The notes: generated from the letters alone by a model not told the origin. 64,000 nucleotides of DNA from Apostichopus japonicus (GCF_037975245.1 NC_092580.1:34067001-34131000), one strand, 5' to 3'. Positions 36,681-49,078 are shown, counted from the stretch's first letter. Numbers and translations are program-made.

Positions 36681-37075
36681 TGCTGTTCGTGAGAACTCTC
36701 AGCTTACGTTCATGGTACGCATCCTACTGATTTGTCTGTTATGGCATGGAGCCATGGTTTATAGCAACCAACTATACGGCTGGATCATAACGAACGGCCG
36801 GGAAGAATACGCATCATCAAAGACCAATACTTCATATGTGGGCACTTTTAAGCTTCCGTAAATAACTCATCTGCGGTTAACGCTGTTTATAACGACGCCG
36901 GTTTTCTTCTTGTACGGTGATGAATGTTTATTATTCCGTCAAATTCAAGTTTCTAAAGCCGTTGAGAATTTAATGTCAACATTTACTAGCGTTGCCCTTG
37001 GCAACCAATCCACTATTGGCACCTTCAGTTTTAGCTCTTCAGGAGGTACAACTACACCAAACAAATGGAATAAAT

Positions 37076-37126
<51 letters not shown>

Positions 37127-38603
37127 CGAAAGATCAAAATAACATGATAATATTTGTCATCAAAGTTGCATTTTCGAGCTACAGTATTGCAACTAATAAC
37201 ATGTTGCTACTTCTACTACTTCATGAAAACCAACGCAAACACCAGGGAGTTGTTATATGCCAAGCCCTGCTTGACCTGTGGATGAGCAACAACTCACTGT
37301 TAGTAGTAGTCAAATCAAAGAGCGATGCTCTGGTAAAACAATACAGCAGCTGAAGTCACCATACACCAGGGAGCTGCAGCAACCATGCAGGCGCGCCGGA
37401 TATCCCTGTTACTAAAAAATGATTTTGTTTGGATTGTCAGCGTCTTCATCGTTGAAATGTACTTATATTCAGTAGAAATAGTCGATATGTTAAAGTTTCT
37501 TCCTGTTCTAGCCTGCCACTAATTTAGGAGGCCTATTGTGCTACGTGCAGGCTCGCAACTACATACACATCTACGCCCCCCCCCCCACCCCACCTCCACA
37601 CCAGAATAAAATCATAAGACTCATCCTTCTCTTTCCCTCCTCTCTCCCTGCCGACGGACCAAATATTGCAAAAAGTTCCTATTGCACCATACATATATAA
37701 AAAAAAGTTATATATCACTATATATCATTGTCTCAACATACACTGTAGCACTACTCACCTTCAATTTTACCAAAATGTCTTATTTAGGAATTTTCAAATT
37801 TAAGCTCCTCCAATGAACGTCAATTTATATTGATATATGTCCATTTTACCACTTATGACACACCAGTGGTTGATTTCATCCAATCGGAGCACGAGAAACT
37901 AATGTATGTCAATTTAATTCGACATATATCGATTTCAGGACCTATGGCACACCAGGCGCACCATATTCTTTTCCTGGAGATGCATGGTAAGGAATACTGT
38001 GATCACCAATACTGTCACGTGAGGATTGGTTGTTGCGATCAATCAAGTTCAGCGAGGGAATTTCCCCGAATATTTTTTAGGTCGTTCAGGACCTGTAGCG
38101 TGTACAGCAGACATCCCAGTGTCAGGCTACAGTTCATCATTTGTCTCGAATTTCCACAGAATATGCTTATATACGCCAACTGCACAGTGGTAACTGAACA
38201 GATACAACTGCATGCATGCCACTGTCACGTACATATAAAGCTATAGCAGCACTGATTCGAATAGAGATTGCAAGAATTATTTACTGTGAATAGAATGGAC
38301 AGTTCTTAATTCGACGCGGGTAAACTTTGACGGAATATATTATATAATTGGCGTTCACTCTCCTGTACTACAGGACTAACAGCGTCACAGGGGAAAAAAA
38401 CATTACTCGGTGGAAGGTACACATACAACAAAATGATATGAGTTCGGCACGACTCTGTAAGTTTACCAAATATTGATATTTAGTCTACATGCTATTATAG
38501 TCATAACAACTCGCATGATTATCATTATGTTACTGTTTCAGATGACAGTTTGAAGTGACTTTTAGACTCAACCTCGCATTGTTCTCTGCAACATTGGCTA
38601 AAT
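36681..38603. other. Region upstream of the CLCA-like gene
   Basis: No coding exon is recognised. It includes an (AT)n tract at 37081-37123, a C run near 37565-37578 and a TCAATTTA/TCGACATA-type degenerate repeat near 37820-37930, related to the one in CLCA intron 2. The promoter of the CLCA-like gene should lie in its last part, but no certain core element was identified. Confidence 0.4.
37081..37123. repeat. (AT)n microsatellite
   Basis: About 43 bases of uninterrupted AT dinucleotide. Confidence 0.95.
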
Positions 38604-38813
38604 ATGGAAGTTCAAGCAGGCCCGACTCTTTGTACATGGATATTAATATTCACGATTGGATTCGGAGCGGGTTACGTCAACAGTGAATATTCTGAGGATG
38701 ATGAAGTGTGGGGGAGACTACCCCTGCAACTCATTAATGGACGTTATGAGAAGCTGTTAGTAGCAATACATGAAACTGTTGACCAGGATGATGACATAAT
38801 TCCAAACATAATG
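38604..38813 (+). CDS. CLCA-like gene, exon 1 (signal peptide and start of the CLCA N-terminal domain)
   Basis: ATG at 38604 starts a 70-codon exon ending at the donor GTGAGT (38814), phase 0. The first ~28 residues form a signal peptide (hydrophobic core WILIFTIGFGAG), so the product enters the secretory pathway. INGRYEKLLVAIHETV near the end matches the start of the family's N-terminal domain, where vertebrate proteins have 'NGxYEDVxIAIxP'. Calcium-activated chloride channel regulators are secreted, self-cleaving metalloprotease-VWA proteins. Eight exons here splice into one frame of exactly 526 codons with matching phases. The gene continues past the window end. Confidence 0.85.
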
Positions 38814-39810
38814 GTGAGTAGTGCGTATTTAAAGGATATTTAAATAGCTGTTTAACATGATAGCTGGAAATGTTCTACGCTTTTAGGCAGAACCACATTC
38901 TAATGGGCTGCATTTGTATCGTGGTGATAATTTTCTTTCGAATATAATTAAATTTTATAAATGCATATCTGGCACCAGCCGAGTTTAGTGATGATGTAAT
39001 CATGGCAATTTAGCTAAAGATGTCTTTGTTTTTCTTCATAATGTAAACTCATTTTTCCACCGGGGAAATAGTATTCTGTGCCGCGACTGTCAAGGTGTGC
39101 AAAGAATTATTCCTTGATTAGTAAAGGCCTATTGTCTCTATGAAAAACGAAGAATGAAAAGCAAAATCTTTCTTATAAATTCTTCCCGGATTGAAATTCA
39201 TTTAAAAATATGGATCAAAGTTGGCAACTTAGTTAAATCAAATAGATACAATACGTTGATCTATTCGGCCATAAACTATTCCATCTCAGGAATAAGCATA
39301 GACAATGAAACTGAAACGCCATACGGCTGTGGCTTTCACTTTATTTCCGGTACACCATGTAGCAAATTAAGTCTCTGAACTTTTCTAGCTAACATTAATA
39401 ACTATTTCCAGAAAACAACTACCATATATAGGCCGATTCAAATCTTGAGCCAAATTCATTGTTATTTTGTAAATTTACATGTTTGTGAAGAAAACCTTCC
39501 AAAATTCTCGTCAACGTTTGTACACGCGAACTGAATTTTTGTTTCTTTATATTTTATATTTTATTTTTTTGTTTTTATTATTTTATTTATTACTTTTTAT
39601 TTATTTTTATTAATTACTGTATAGTAAAATTAATTCTAGTATAGTCTGCTTCTGAGCTTTTATTGTTTAATTTTATATATTTGTAATATATTGTCACATT
39701 TTGCATTGATTTGTTAGTTGAAATTCTACACATTTCCAACAATTCTGTAACACTTAAGCAACTTAAATGTTTATTTTGTTTTTTTTAAATGTCACTTCAA
39801 CCCTTCACAG
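38814..39810 (+). other. CLCA-like intron 1
   Basis: About 1 kb, AT-rich, with a very A/T-dense stretch at 39535-39800 ahead of the acceptor. No further exon is seen; the 39154-39378 frame lacks family similarity. Confidence 0.6.
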
Positions 39811-40001
39811 AAAGCTCTTACTTCTGCCTCACGTAACATGTTTGAAGCAACGAAACGGGAGATAGGAGTAAGCTTGGGGGAAGTTCTCATTGCAGTTCCT
39901 ACTCATTGGGACATGTCGACCTTGACTGGAGGAAACGAAGGTCTAAATGAGAGAGTGGCTGAATGGTATGAGCTATATGATAAATCACACGTGAGAATCA
40001 G
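39811..40001 (+). CDS. CLCA-like gene, exon 2
   Basis: 191 bases from acceptor CAG (39808-39810) to donor GTAGGC (40002), phase 0 to phase 2. It encodes KALTSASRNMFEATKREIGV and continues with a VLIAVPTHW strand, matching the family's 'ASxYLFEAT...IxILIPETW' region. It joins exon 1 after N-I-M without loss of frame. Confidence 0.85.
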
Positions 40002-40279
40002 GTAGGCATATAAACCATTCGCTGCTCGCCCCCTCCCCACCTCTCCAATGGCGCCAGATCATTTCAATCTGGGGGTCACAGGGAGGGCACAGTACTTAAT
40101 TAGGGGGCACAATGTTTATTTGTAAATGCCGATCTGGGGGAGGGGTCTAAGGGGAGGGCGGTCCCCTCCCCTTTGGGATTTTTTTTTATTAATTAAGGGT
40201 CCTAAGATGCAATATGGTGCTATATTTTGCAACTTGAAGTAACTTCAAATCATAGGGGAATCGACAAGTACCGATTTAA

Positions 40280-40510
40280 ATTGAAATAAACCAATTTCCT
40301 TCGACTTATACCAGCTTCTAGCAGCTTAAATTGACTTATACCGATTTAAATTGGCATAACATCGATTTAAACTGGTAGGTGTCGATTTAAATTGACTTAA
40401 ACCAATTTAATTCGACATATCATCGATTGAAATCGACAGATGCCAATTAAAATCAATGATATGTAAAATAAGTCGGTATATATCAATTTAAATCGACATC
40501 TACTAGTTTA
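40280..40510. repeat. Degenerate minisatellite built on GATTTAAATTGACTTA
   Basis: The phrase CGATTTAAATTGACTTATAC and variants in both orientations (AAATCGACA, TTAAATTGG) fill this stretch. Similar TCGACATA/TCAATTTA phrases occur at 37820-37930, so this is a local family. Confidence 0.55.
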
Positions 40511-41639
40511 AATAGGGGCCTATGTGAAAATACAACTGGATATTGTGATGGTCGGTGGAAAGAAGTTTTTACTATAGAACATCATACGTTGAATTCTTTT
40601 GTAAAGAAAGGTTTTGTTTAAGTAGGCTAATTCTTTTCAACAGTATACAAAATCGCATCTTTCTATACCTTGTCTGCAAAGAATGTCGTCAACTGTGTTT
40701 GGTGCTGCATAACGTTGTAACTGATTGTCCAACATGTAATTGGTTGTATCAGGAGAACACATCAGCCTACCGTATCCTCAATTGCTTTTGATCCTTTCCT
40801 CAATTATCTTTGGTATATGAAGACGTTTTGGGGATTTCTTGCAAATAAACGTCCACTAAGTAACTGTGAAAGTATATTTGTCATCTCATTTTGTGTTCGT
40901 GTAGGTGTAAGGCTATGGAGAATCCTTATGGTATTTCTTGTCAAAAAGTGTTAAGAAGTGGTCAACACTTAAACAGTAATTATACACGACAACGTGTTTT
41001 GACAAACAAAGTCTACATCAATACTGTGAAATATTATGTTTTTTGGGGTTTCACGTTATTTTGCTTAAGAACGCAGGTCTTGTTCATGTGACGGTTTCTC
41101 ATATATTTAGTGTAAGAACAGATGTTTCTTACTCACATGCAAAACCGTGCAAACTAAAGATTTTCGTATTAAAACATAAGGATTGCATAATCTTACAGTC
41201 TATGTATAGTCATCTCTGTGTACACTTGTACAGTAACAGATGTAAATAATCTTACGGTAGAACGGACACCTAAACATGTTTAACGTTGTTTTACACCATT
41301 GACAGAGTTCGAATAACTAAGACGTTCTTCTTCTTAAGTAAGCTTTATATCGTATACGTTTGTGCCTTACAATTTTTGATGCAGGAGATTTATTGACTGC
41401 GGGTTGGTGTTTTGAAAATACTCTCCAATCGCGCCGTCTCCTGCTGGGGATCCGCCATAATATGAAAATAAAAGTAATATATAGAAATGACAAAATGGTT
41501 AATAAATCTCTATTTTACAACATTGAGTGACAGATGGTGCTAGGTGATTTTATAGGAATGAGGGACTTACACACGATAATTTTTGTTTCTTTTTACACAC
41601 GGGTAACTAGTTTTCCCGAATTGCAGACACTGTTCATCA

Positions 41640-42140
41640 ATTTTGGTTACTTGCCGTAGCCAGGCAAGTAACGTTTGCGTATGTGTATGCCTGTTTGTGT
41701 GAATGTGACGCTTGTAAACACGATACCTCAAGATAAGTCACCTCTGCAGTCCTCGTTTTTGAAATGTTGCTCCCCTTAATTAGTATACAAGAACCCTGTT
41801 GTCTTTGGGTGGAGGTCAAAGGTCATTTGGGGTCAGCAGAGGGCAAACTATGGATATCTAAAAAACTTGAAATCCTTGTAAACATTGTTACCAGATAGGA
41901 AGCTTTATTGGCTGTCATATTTTGCAGGTGGCTTCCCTAAAATGATTACAAGAACACTGTTGTTTTTGGTGGAGGTCAAAGGTCACTTGGGGTCATGAAA
42001 GATCAAACTCTGTAACACTTTATAAACACGAACCTTATAAACACGATATACCAAGATAGGTTACATCACATATAATGGGTACAAGAACTCTATTATTTAG
42101 TGTGCAGGCATTTCGGGTCTGCAGAGGTGCAAATGGGCAA
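41640..42140 (+). repeat. Two to three copies of a roughly 155-bp repeat containing GGTCAAAGGTCA
   Basis: The sequence around AGAACCCTGTTGTCTTTGGG...GGAGGTCAAAGGTCA at 41791 recurs at about 41951, and a weaker copy (AAGAACTCTATTATTTAG) follows near 42083. Exact AGGTCAAAGGTCA 13-mers are at 41813-41825 and 41973-41985. Confidence 0.65.
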
Positions 42141-43130
42141 AATATCAAAAATACTTTATCTTGAGAACTTAACCTTCCAAAGAGATTATGTATACACGGT
42201 AGATTACCCAAAGGTCAGTCTCAATGAAGATGTCAAACTTATGCTTCCTGATTCTAGTAAAACCTCCTTGCTGTTTTAGGTACATGCAATAATTATGAAT
42301 ACCAGCCTGGGTTAGCTTGTAAACTACTCTTGTGCTGCATATGTAATGCATTTAAAGGCAAGGACGCTCTGAGAGAGGGATCCTACTAGTTTTCGTTTTC
42401 AAAGTACGATTTCAAGATTGTAGATAGTTGGTTTGGTAATAGGCCAGCCAGGAATGCCAAGAACGATGTCAAGATGGGATACAGAATGACTTAACGATTA
42501 TCTGTTAAGTTCCCATTGATAAATTTAGTTTGACTATCCAATGTGACTATACTTTACAACTTATTCCATACAGCCAGTACCTTTCCATTTCAAGGATAGA
42601 GGATAGGTTATAGATTTATCAGAGCCAGTTAGATTGCCAAATTATCGTACGGTCGTTTACACTTTGGACGACTGAAATGAGATCTTCATCAGTAACTTAT
42701 TCAATGTTAGCTGAATAGCTATGTTTACATATCACTCGGTTTCAATCTTTAAAACTAGCAACACATTGCAAATTTAAGTGTACATATCTCTCGGATTCAA
42801 TATTTAATACTCGCCACACATTGTAAATTTCGACCAGTAAAATTCATGTTATATCCGAATATGAGACTCAGTAAACAATTTTCAGTCAGCCTAAAGTGCA
42901 TAAATGAAACAATTCAGTGGCCTGACTATACTCACGTGGTTTTTAGCATCAGAGATTCCTCTCTGATTTTCGCTCATCATCATCTCAAAACACCGGCGTC
43001 ATCAACACTAAACTCAACGCCGTTGAGTCAAAGTTTAACGTTCTGTAGAGCAACAATACCGTACACGTAATCACATCTAAGGTTCAAAATGAAAACTGTT
43101 GCGACCTACACGGTAACAAACAACCAAAAA

Positions 43131-43775
43131 TGCATTCTACAACGTTATTTTATGTGTTTTATTGGGTTTATGGCTCAACTATCTTGAAGAAATCTTAACT
43201 GCAGCATATTTTTATTTTATTTGGCGTGACACACAAATAAAGAGTTTATTCAACCTGTGACGTCACTTTATATAACGGGGTTAGACTTGTCAAACTAGCT
43301 GACAATGGACAACACTTTGTCGTGTAATAATCGATCGATAGCCGCGAGTATTGAGTGACCTCATTGGCGACATAATATTCTTGTATATACTGTATTGAAA
43401 TTTGTTTGTTGATCAGTTGTCTTGAAAACGATAAGTGAAAGTCATTTTGGACAATGATAACAATACACACATAAAGACACGTTATCGCTGTTTCGTTCGT
43501 CTCTTGTATAGTGCAAACTATGCTATACCGCATAGGAAACACATTTTATTATCTGATGGATATTACTTTCACAATTGGTCCTTTTTCAGATATAGCAGAC
43601 CGCCTACTCAATGTTTCCTTGTCTAACGGTGTCACTTGCTTATAAAGCGTTCACAATAAAACCAACGTTGAACTTGTCAACGTTAAACTTTATCAGACTC
43701 CAAAGGCTCTAACTTGACTTTCTGTGTATACTTGTCTGAAACCGCGTTATACACAAATAAAAAAGTATTCCTAAC
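43131..43775. repeat. Left terminal inverted repeat (about 650 bp) of a 5.6-kb element
   Basis: Inverted copy of about 48145-48790. Landmarks shared after reverse complement are TCTTGAAGAAATCTTAACTG, CAACGTTGAACTTGTCAACG, ATGCTATACCGCATAGGAAA, TAGCAGACCGCCTACTCAA and TGTCTGAAACCGCGTTA. Similarity runs through the whole arm with scattered differences. Confidence 0.85.
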
Positions 43776-43997
43776 GTTGGAACGGTGTATAACGCTAAAG
43801 CTAACGAAATGCTATGTCTAGCGATTACATCTATGTATCATGCGTGATACCACCATGGCAAAACCTACTCAAGTACTTTTTGAGAATAAATCAAAAGTCC
43901 CGACAGTTCCCCTGACTTTCATATGTGAGATATTTACAACCATGCTAGACCCCTAAATAATATATTATATGAATACAAATATATAAGTACCAGAGCC

Positions 43998-44162
43998 ATG
44001 TTCGCCGTGCTCGCAAATAATGGGGCGGTACTGCCTCGGACCTACGTGGAGGTGGTGTTGGATTTCTCCGAGAGGTATGTAGAGTATGTTAAAGCCACGG
44101 CCTCGCCCTTCTGCGACGCAACCGTATATATTTTTCCTTCCGCTTACTGGTTGTTTTACTGA
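43998..44162 (+). other. Small GC-rich open frame inside the inverted-repeat element
   Basis: ATG at 43998 in a good context opens 54 codons with GC-rich third positions, unlike the AT-rich surroundings. The product has no recognisable domain. It may be a remnant of coding sequence of the element or chance. Confidence 0.2.
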
Positions 44163-45459
44163 AAAACCACACAGGCGATACTGAGATATCGTGGTGAGTG
44201 GTCTGAACGCCGTTTGCTAAGACCTTCCTCTCCGGGTAAAAATAGGTAAACCCTGTTTCAAGTAAGGGGAAACATTGGTTATTGTTTACTCTAAAACTTT
44301 TGTTTTCACCAGTCTTTGAGTTCTCGGTCTTGAGAACGTCTAAATTTATTTCTTTTTTTGACGTTTGCTGTTGATGCCTTTTGTTTTGTTTGACAGCTGA
44401 ACTTATCTATGTTTGTTCCATTCTATGAAATTCATTACAAATCCCGAAAGGTGGTTTCGTTATTCCGTCTGGAAACATTATCTTCAGTAACAATGGTGAC
44501 ATTTCTATGGTTTCGTTATGGTTTTGTCGTATGAAGAATTTCCAATGAGGTTCATCGTATCGGCAATAATGGTCTTGGCAGGATCTCTGTCACGTGTCAC
44601 TTACAAGAGCAGGGTACAATATGGCGTGTTCGAATAGAGGCTGTCCCGACCAATATAAATACACGGTACAAGAAATTCACCAAGACATCCAAGTATAAGC
44701 TTAATAGTTAATTTAATTCTTCAAAGTTACACAAAGTTTTGCCTTTCTTTAATAAATAATTGAATATAATTCCAATATCACCCTGGTATGAGCATGGAGT
44801 TGAGGTACTACGCAAAATTGAAACCATTTGCACGAGATTAACAAATGTTAGGTGTTTTTCTGCAGACATTGTGTTTTCAAACTGAACATTTACTCAATAC
44901 CCCAGCGGTTCGTTTACCCTACACAAATTAGGTTATACCTCATACATCGAGGATGTTGATTTTACAACATAATATTAACAGTATTTACTTGTGAACACAA
45001 TATTAAGAGTTCAAAGTTTCCAACGCTTCTCAGTATTTTTTTAGTTTCTCTTAGCCATAGAGATGTTACAACAGTCAGTGTGGATTGAGTACGCTGAGTC
45101 CGATGAAAGTCACGAATGGGATCCAAATTAACCCCAAACGGATACACAAGTGGCAAATGTTTTCCGTTTCTTACTATACAGCCAACATCATTGTATTATA
45201 GATCTGTTCCCTGGATTAAAGTTTTAGTACACAAAGGCTTGTTCACTCATGCAAAAGATGACCCAGCTTAGTATACCAATAGTAAAATACACTGGCCTTT
45301 CTTCTCCAATGTGGCATCACCTTCCCGTCTTACATCTGATACTGCTTCTCCGAATGCTTTGATGCAAGACTTTGTTGAAAATTCGAATATTTGTTTTTAA
45401 AACTTTGTCAATATACCACTTGAGGTGTAGCTAACAGTATCTTCTCTCAAAAATGTTTT

Positions 45460-45756
45460 CTAACAGAATTCTACTTGAACTAGACCCGAAACAATATCGT
45501 CGATGAAGATTTCTGATATGTCCTTGAAAATGGGAACAATTTCCGCAAATTTAGGTTTACAGAGCTTCAGGTACTTAAATAGACCTACCACACTATCACC
45601 CATGACATCGAGTAAGTGATCATCTCTGAACACTGAGATGAAATATAGATTTCTGAGTTCTTGAAAATGGGGAAAGTTTCCGCAAATTTGAGCACATGAA
45701 TAGACCATCAGACTCGATGACACCGAATAAGTGATCATCTCGAACATCACGTACAA
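45460..45756 (-). other. 98-codon open frame made of a tandem duplication
   Basis: The DNA at about 45480-45610 and 45610-45740 is a diverged direct duplication (ATTTCTGA...GAAAATGGG...TTTCCGCAAATTT...GTGATCATCTC). The resulting frame repeats the pattern P-x-F-x-x-x-x-x-I/L-x-F-I. No known domain is seen. It lies inside the inverted-repeat element. Confidence 0.3.
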
Positions 45757-45954
45757 TAGTCTCCGGTGTAATTTAATAGCTGAATGGTCTGGAGGAAATT
45801 ATGGGATGGTTTGGATCTGTCACGCATCTGATAATAATGACATTCCCAACAATTCTTTGTAATTATACGGTTTAATTATTAGGGAGTGATTGAATGAACT
45901 ATCTAATTTCCTTTGGTTTTTTCTGGTCTCAAAACTTTGCAATCTGTCTCTGTG

Positions 45955-46137
45955 TTATATTTCTTTGTTGTCAGATATCAACCATGAGCGTGCCAGCATG
46001 GAGGTGCCTTGAAATTGGTAAATAGTGTTTGTATTCATCGGTGGGTATAAGTGTAAATCGTATTCTTTATCTTTCCAATGATGTCGAATACGAAAACACT
46101 CTACGGTAGGGTCCCACCCCAGCCACTCGATACTCAC
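45955..46137 (-). pseudogene. Polinton-type nuclease/polymerase-associated fragment
   Basis: The minus frame reads SIEWLGWDPTVECFRIRHHW, then a Tyr-rich stretch and IYQFQG. I recognise this layout from uncharacterised proteins of Polinton-type elements, where it is followed by a conserved YWHGC motif; that motif is not present here. It directly adjoins the 46134-46520 frame in another register, which suggests a frameshift between two parts of one old ORF. Confidence 0.4.
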
Positions 46138-46520
46138 AGGACGACTCCTTTCATTCTCGAAACCCGTTTTGTTCCTAATGTATTAGATATGGAACTGTGG
46201 GCACCTTCTGCATAAGAGCCCACAAGTGAGGACGTTTGCATCAAACCAACAATTTTAGCTTTGTCAATGATCATCGTCTGTAATCGGAACTTGAAACTAT
46301 ATCTAAGTCTGCCTTTCGTTTGGAATTTAATACGAATATCTAGCCAGTTTGATTGTACAGTTAATTCATATCGTGGTTGTCGCATTGTTATGCATAGTTC
46401 ATGCACACCGTCGGTCGAAAGACATGTTATCGAGAAAGCGTACCGGATCTTCGAGCTATACTTTCTCATTGGTATCACATTCAACGTTTTTGGTTGCTCC
46501 AAAGTCCAAATCACCATCAC
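46134..46520 (-). pseudogene. 128-codon ORF remnant of the inverted-repeat element
   Basis: The frame overlaps the end of the upstream 46520-46756 minus frame and the start of the downstream 45955-46137 frame, as if one longer ORF had broken by frameshifts. The composition is protein-like (many Arg, Lys, Thr, few stops), but I do not recognise a domain. Confidence 0.35.
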
Positions 46521-46689
46521 TAGATAGTTCTGGTCCCTTGCTCGTGATTCGTCGTATGTAATCTCTTTGCATCTTTCACATAGTAAACCTCATTCCTCTC
46601 AGTCTTCATCGGAACCTGATTCTCATCTTTCCGTGACCCCTTCCTGAACGTCCACATGTCCAGTTGACGAACGGTTGATGATGTTCGTG

Positions 46690-46945
46690 ATTGCTTAGAG
46701 GATCGGTCGTTTTCGTAATAGATGACATATGATGCGTTTTCATGTTCCTGACTCAAGCATCCCAGCTGCTTAGGAATATCTTTTCACAAACGTTACATGC
46801 GCTGGTCTTGTCTCCTACATCGTGTTTTAGGTCATATTGTATTAAGTCGTCCGTCTTGAGCAAGACCTTTGACACGCATTACACACATATTTCCTCTTTG
46901 CCACATGTACACTCTTCAAATGTCGTTGAAGATGATGTCGGAGCT
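46690..46945 (-). pseudogene. Decayed C2H2 zinc-finger segment
   Basis: The minus strand reads YVCNACQRS, then after disruptions CNVCEKIF followed 13 residues later by KTHH, which gives the C-x2-C...H-x3-H spacing of C2H2 fingers. Several stops interrupt it. It lies just upstream of the 46134-46756 frames and may be the N-terminal zinc finger of the same element protein. Confidence 0.4.
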
Positions 46946-48144
46946 TAAGCCCCTTCGGATTTGGTAAATAACTAAGAAGTTGCAATAAGAGATTATGGTA
47001 TTAACGGTTTGAAGTCTATTGACTAGATGAATGAGCACCAATTTCCTTTATAATATGCTTAAAGAAACAATATAAGTTACTCTCAAATAGGAATGCAACA
47101 TAGGCCTATGACTTACCTGCAATCATGTTATCTCTAGTCTAGTAGGCTATAGTATATTAATTAATCAGTAATAAGTGCCATGAAGAAATTTGGTTCTTTC
47201 GTTGTGGTAATCACATTGTTGATTGTAGTAAATTCTCCTCAAGGAGTGATGCTAAAACATTTTACGTGTTAACGTTCAGTATACCAGATACATGTTACCA
47301 AAACACACTTGACGATGTACGGATATAAGTACATACCTTCACTCATAAAATAGTTTATAACGGTTCAACATTTGACCCTTATTCAGATTTCTGTGGGCAA
47401 AGAAGAAACTAATTCGCCATCATTAACAAACATACTGATAACCCTTAACTGTAAACTTCTTTATTTGCTAGATACATTCAAAACAAACCAATACAGCCAT
47501 TTTCATTTATTACGAGAAGTATATATTGACATTTCAATTACCGAGATAAAAAAGGTGCCATAAATAATGTCGTTTATCAATTAACGCTTTGTATCACATT
47601 GTAGTTATTAAAGTATATTCGACTATATTAGTATCAAGCACTAGACTTTATCTAATGCATAAAATTTCAGTATCTTCTTGTTATACACCGTTCTAAAGTT
47701 ACAGAACACTGCAGGAACGATATTACTTTGACAAAATGCAAACATTTTGTGAAGAAAAACTAATTGTAAATAAAAACGTAAAGATGCATGATAAAGCTAA
47801 GTATGAGATATAGCAACCGAAATGTGAAATAGTGTTGACTCGATTGTCAAATGGAATCTCAAAATGCCAAGTCGACAATAACTCAATTGATACAATTAGC
47901 AGCAAATAAATAAAACAAGAACATGTCGACAGATATGTTGCTCAAAAAATTTAAGAAAATATTGTAACATAGGCAATATACAAAAAACAAAAAAATAATG
48001 AATTAAAAACTAAGTTGAGAATACAAAGAACCATTTAATTATTTAATTTATTTTTATAACTACAAATTTGAGCCCAAAACAAGTGAATCACTAAAAAAGA
48101 AAAAGACAAATGCAAGAACGTTAAAGAAATAAAAAAGGTTAGTG

Positions 48145-48790
48145 CTGCAAAAGTTATGAAAACTTTCTTATTTGTGGTTAACGCGGTTTCAGACAAGAAT
48201 GAACAGCAAGACAATTTAGGGCCTTTGGAGTCTGACAATGTTCAACGTTGACAAGTTCAACGTTGGTTTTATTGTGAACGCTTCATAAGCAAGTGACACC
48301 GGTAGACAAGGACAAATTGAGTAGGCGGTCTGCTATATCTAAAAGAGGTCCAGTTGGAAAGTAGTACGCATCATATAATAAAATGTGTTTCCTATGCGGT
48401 ATAGCATAGTTTGCACTATTAATGAAACGAACCAAACAGCGATAACGTGTGTCGTTATGTGTGTATTGTTATCATTGTCCAAACCGACTTTCACTTATTG
48501 TTTTCAAGACAACTGATCAAAAAACACATCTTAATACAATATACAAGAATATTATATTAGCAATGAGGTCACTCAACCGCGCGGCTATCGATCAATTTTA
48601 CACGACAAAGTGTATATTGTCGGCTAGTTTGACAAATCCAAACCAGTTATGACGTCACAGGTTTGAATACAATCTTTATTTGTGTGTAACACCAAATAAA
48701 AAAAATGTGCTGCAGTTAAGATTTCTTCAAGATACCTTAGCCATAAACCTTATATTACACATATACAGATGCTGTAGAAATGAAGTTTTT
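48145..48790. repeat. Right terminal inverted repeat of the 5.6-kb element
   Basis: Reverse-complement partner of 43131-43775. The overlapping open frame at 48449-48652 is part of the repeat and is not a gene. Confidence 0.85.
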
Positions 48791-49078
48791 ATTTTTTGTT
48801 ACTGAGTAGATTGCAATAGTTTCCTTTATGTATTTCACATGTGAATACGTAAGTTTGTTTGTTTTTTTTTTTGCTACAGAATGTTCAGCTTTGACCCAAA
48901 CGAGACTTGTAGTAGTCAATTTGACGCTAGGGACGCGAATGTTGTGTAAACGTACATGTAGGGTTTTCTTTTTCTGCATAAAAGAGCACCAGCAATTTCC
49001 ACTACAGATCTATCTACAAATTCGAAAGCACTACACTACCCTAACATTTACTCGGAAATAACCTCTCTTTATACTTAG

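Larger units (their letters stand above)
43131..48790 (-). mobile_element. 5.6-kb DNA element with long inverted repeats, Polinton/Maverick-like remnant
   Basis: Two arms of about 650 bp flank about 4.4 kb. The interior minus strand holds decayed coding sequence: C2H2-finger-like pieces, a block of about 128 codons, and a SIEWLGW...IRHHW...YQFQG block. By recollection that last block resembles the nuclease-like segment preceding DNA polymerase B in Polinton-type elements. Long TIRs fit Polintons, but the element is far smaller than a complete one and no polymerase, integrase, ATPase or capsid gene was recognised, so it would be an internally deleted copy. The family assignment is tentative; the inverted structure is not. 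Confidence 0.6.
40002..49078 (+). other. CLCA-like intron 2 (about 9.1 kb)
   Basis: It carries a G/C-run TE fragment (about 40036-40190), a degenerate minisatellite (40280-40510), a 150-bp repeat family with DR1 sequences (41640-42140) and a 5.6-kb element with long terminal inverted repeats (43131-48790). The other short open frames have no domain features. Confidence 0.7.
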
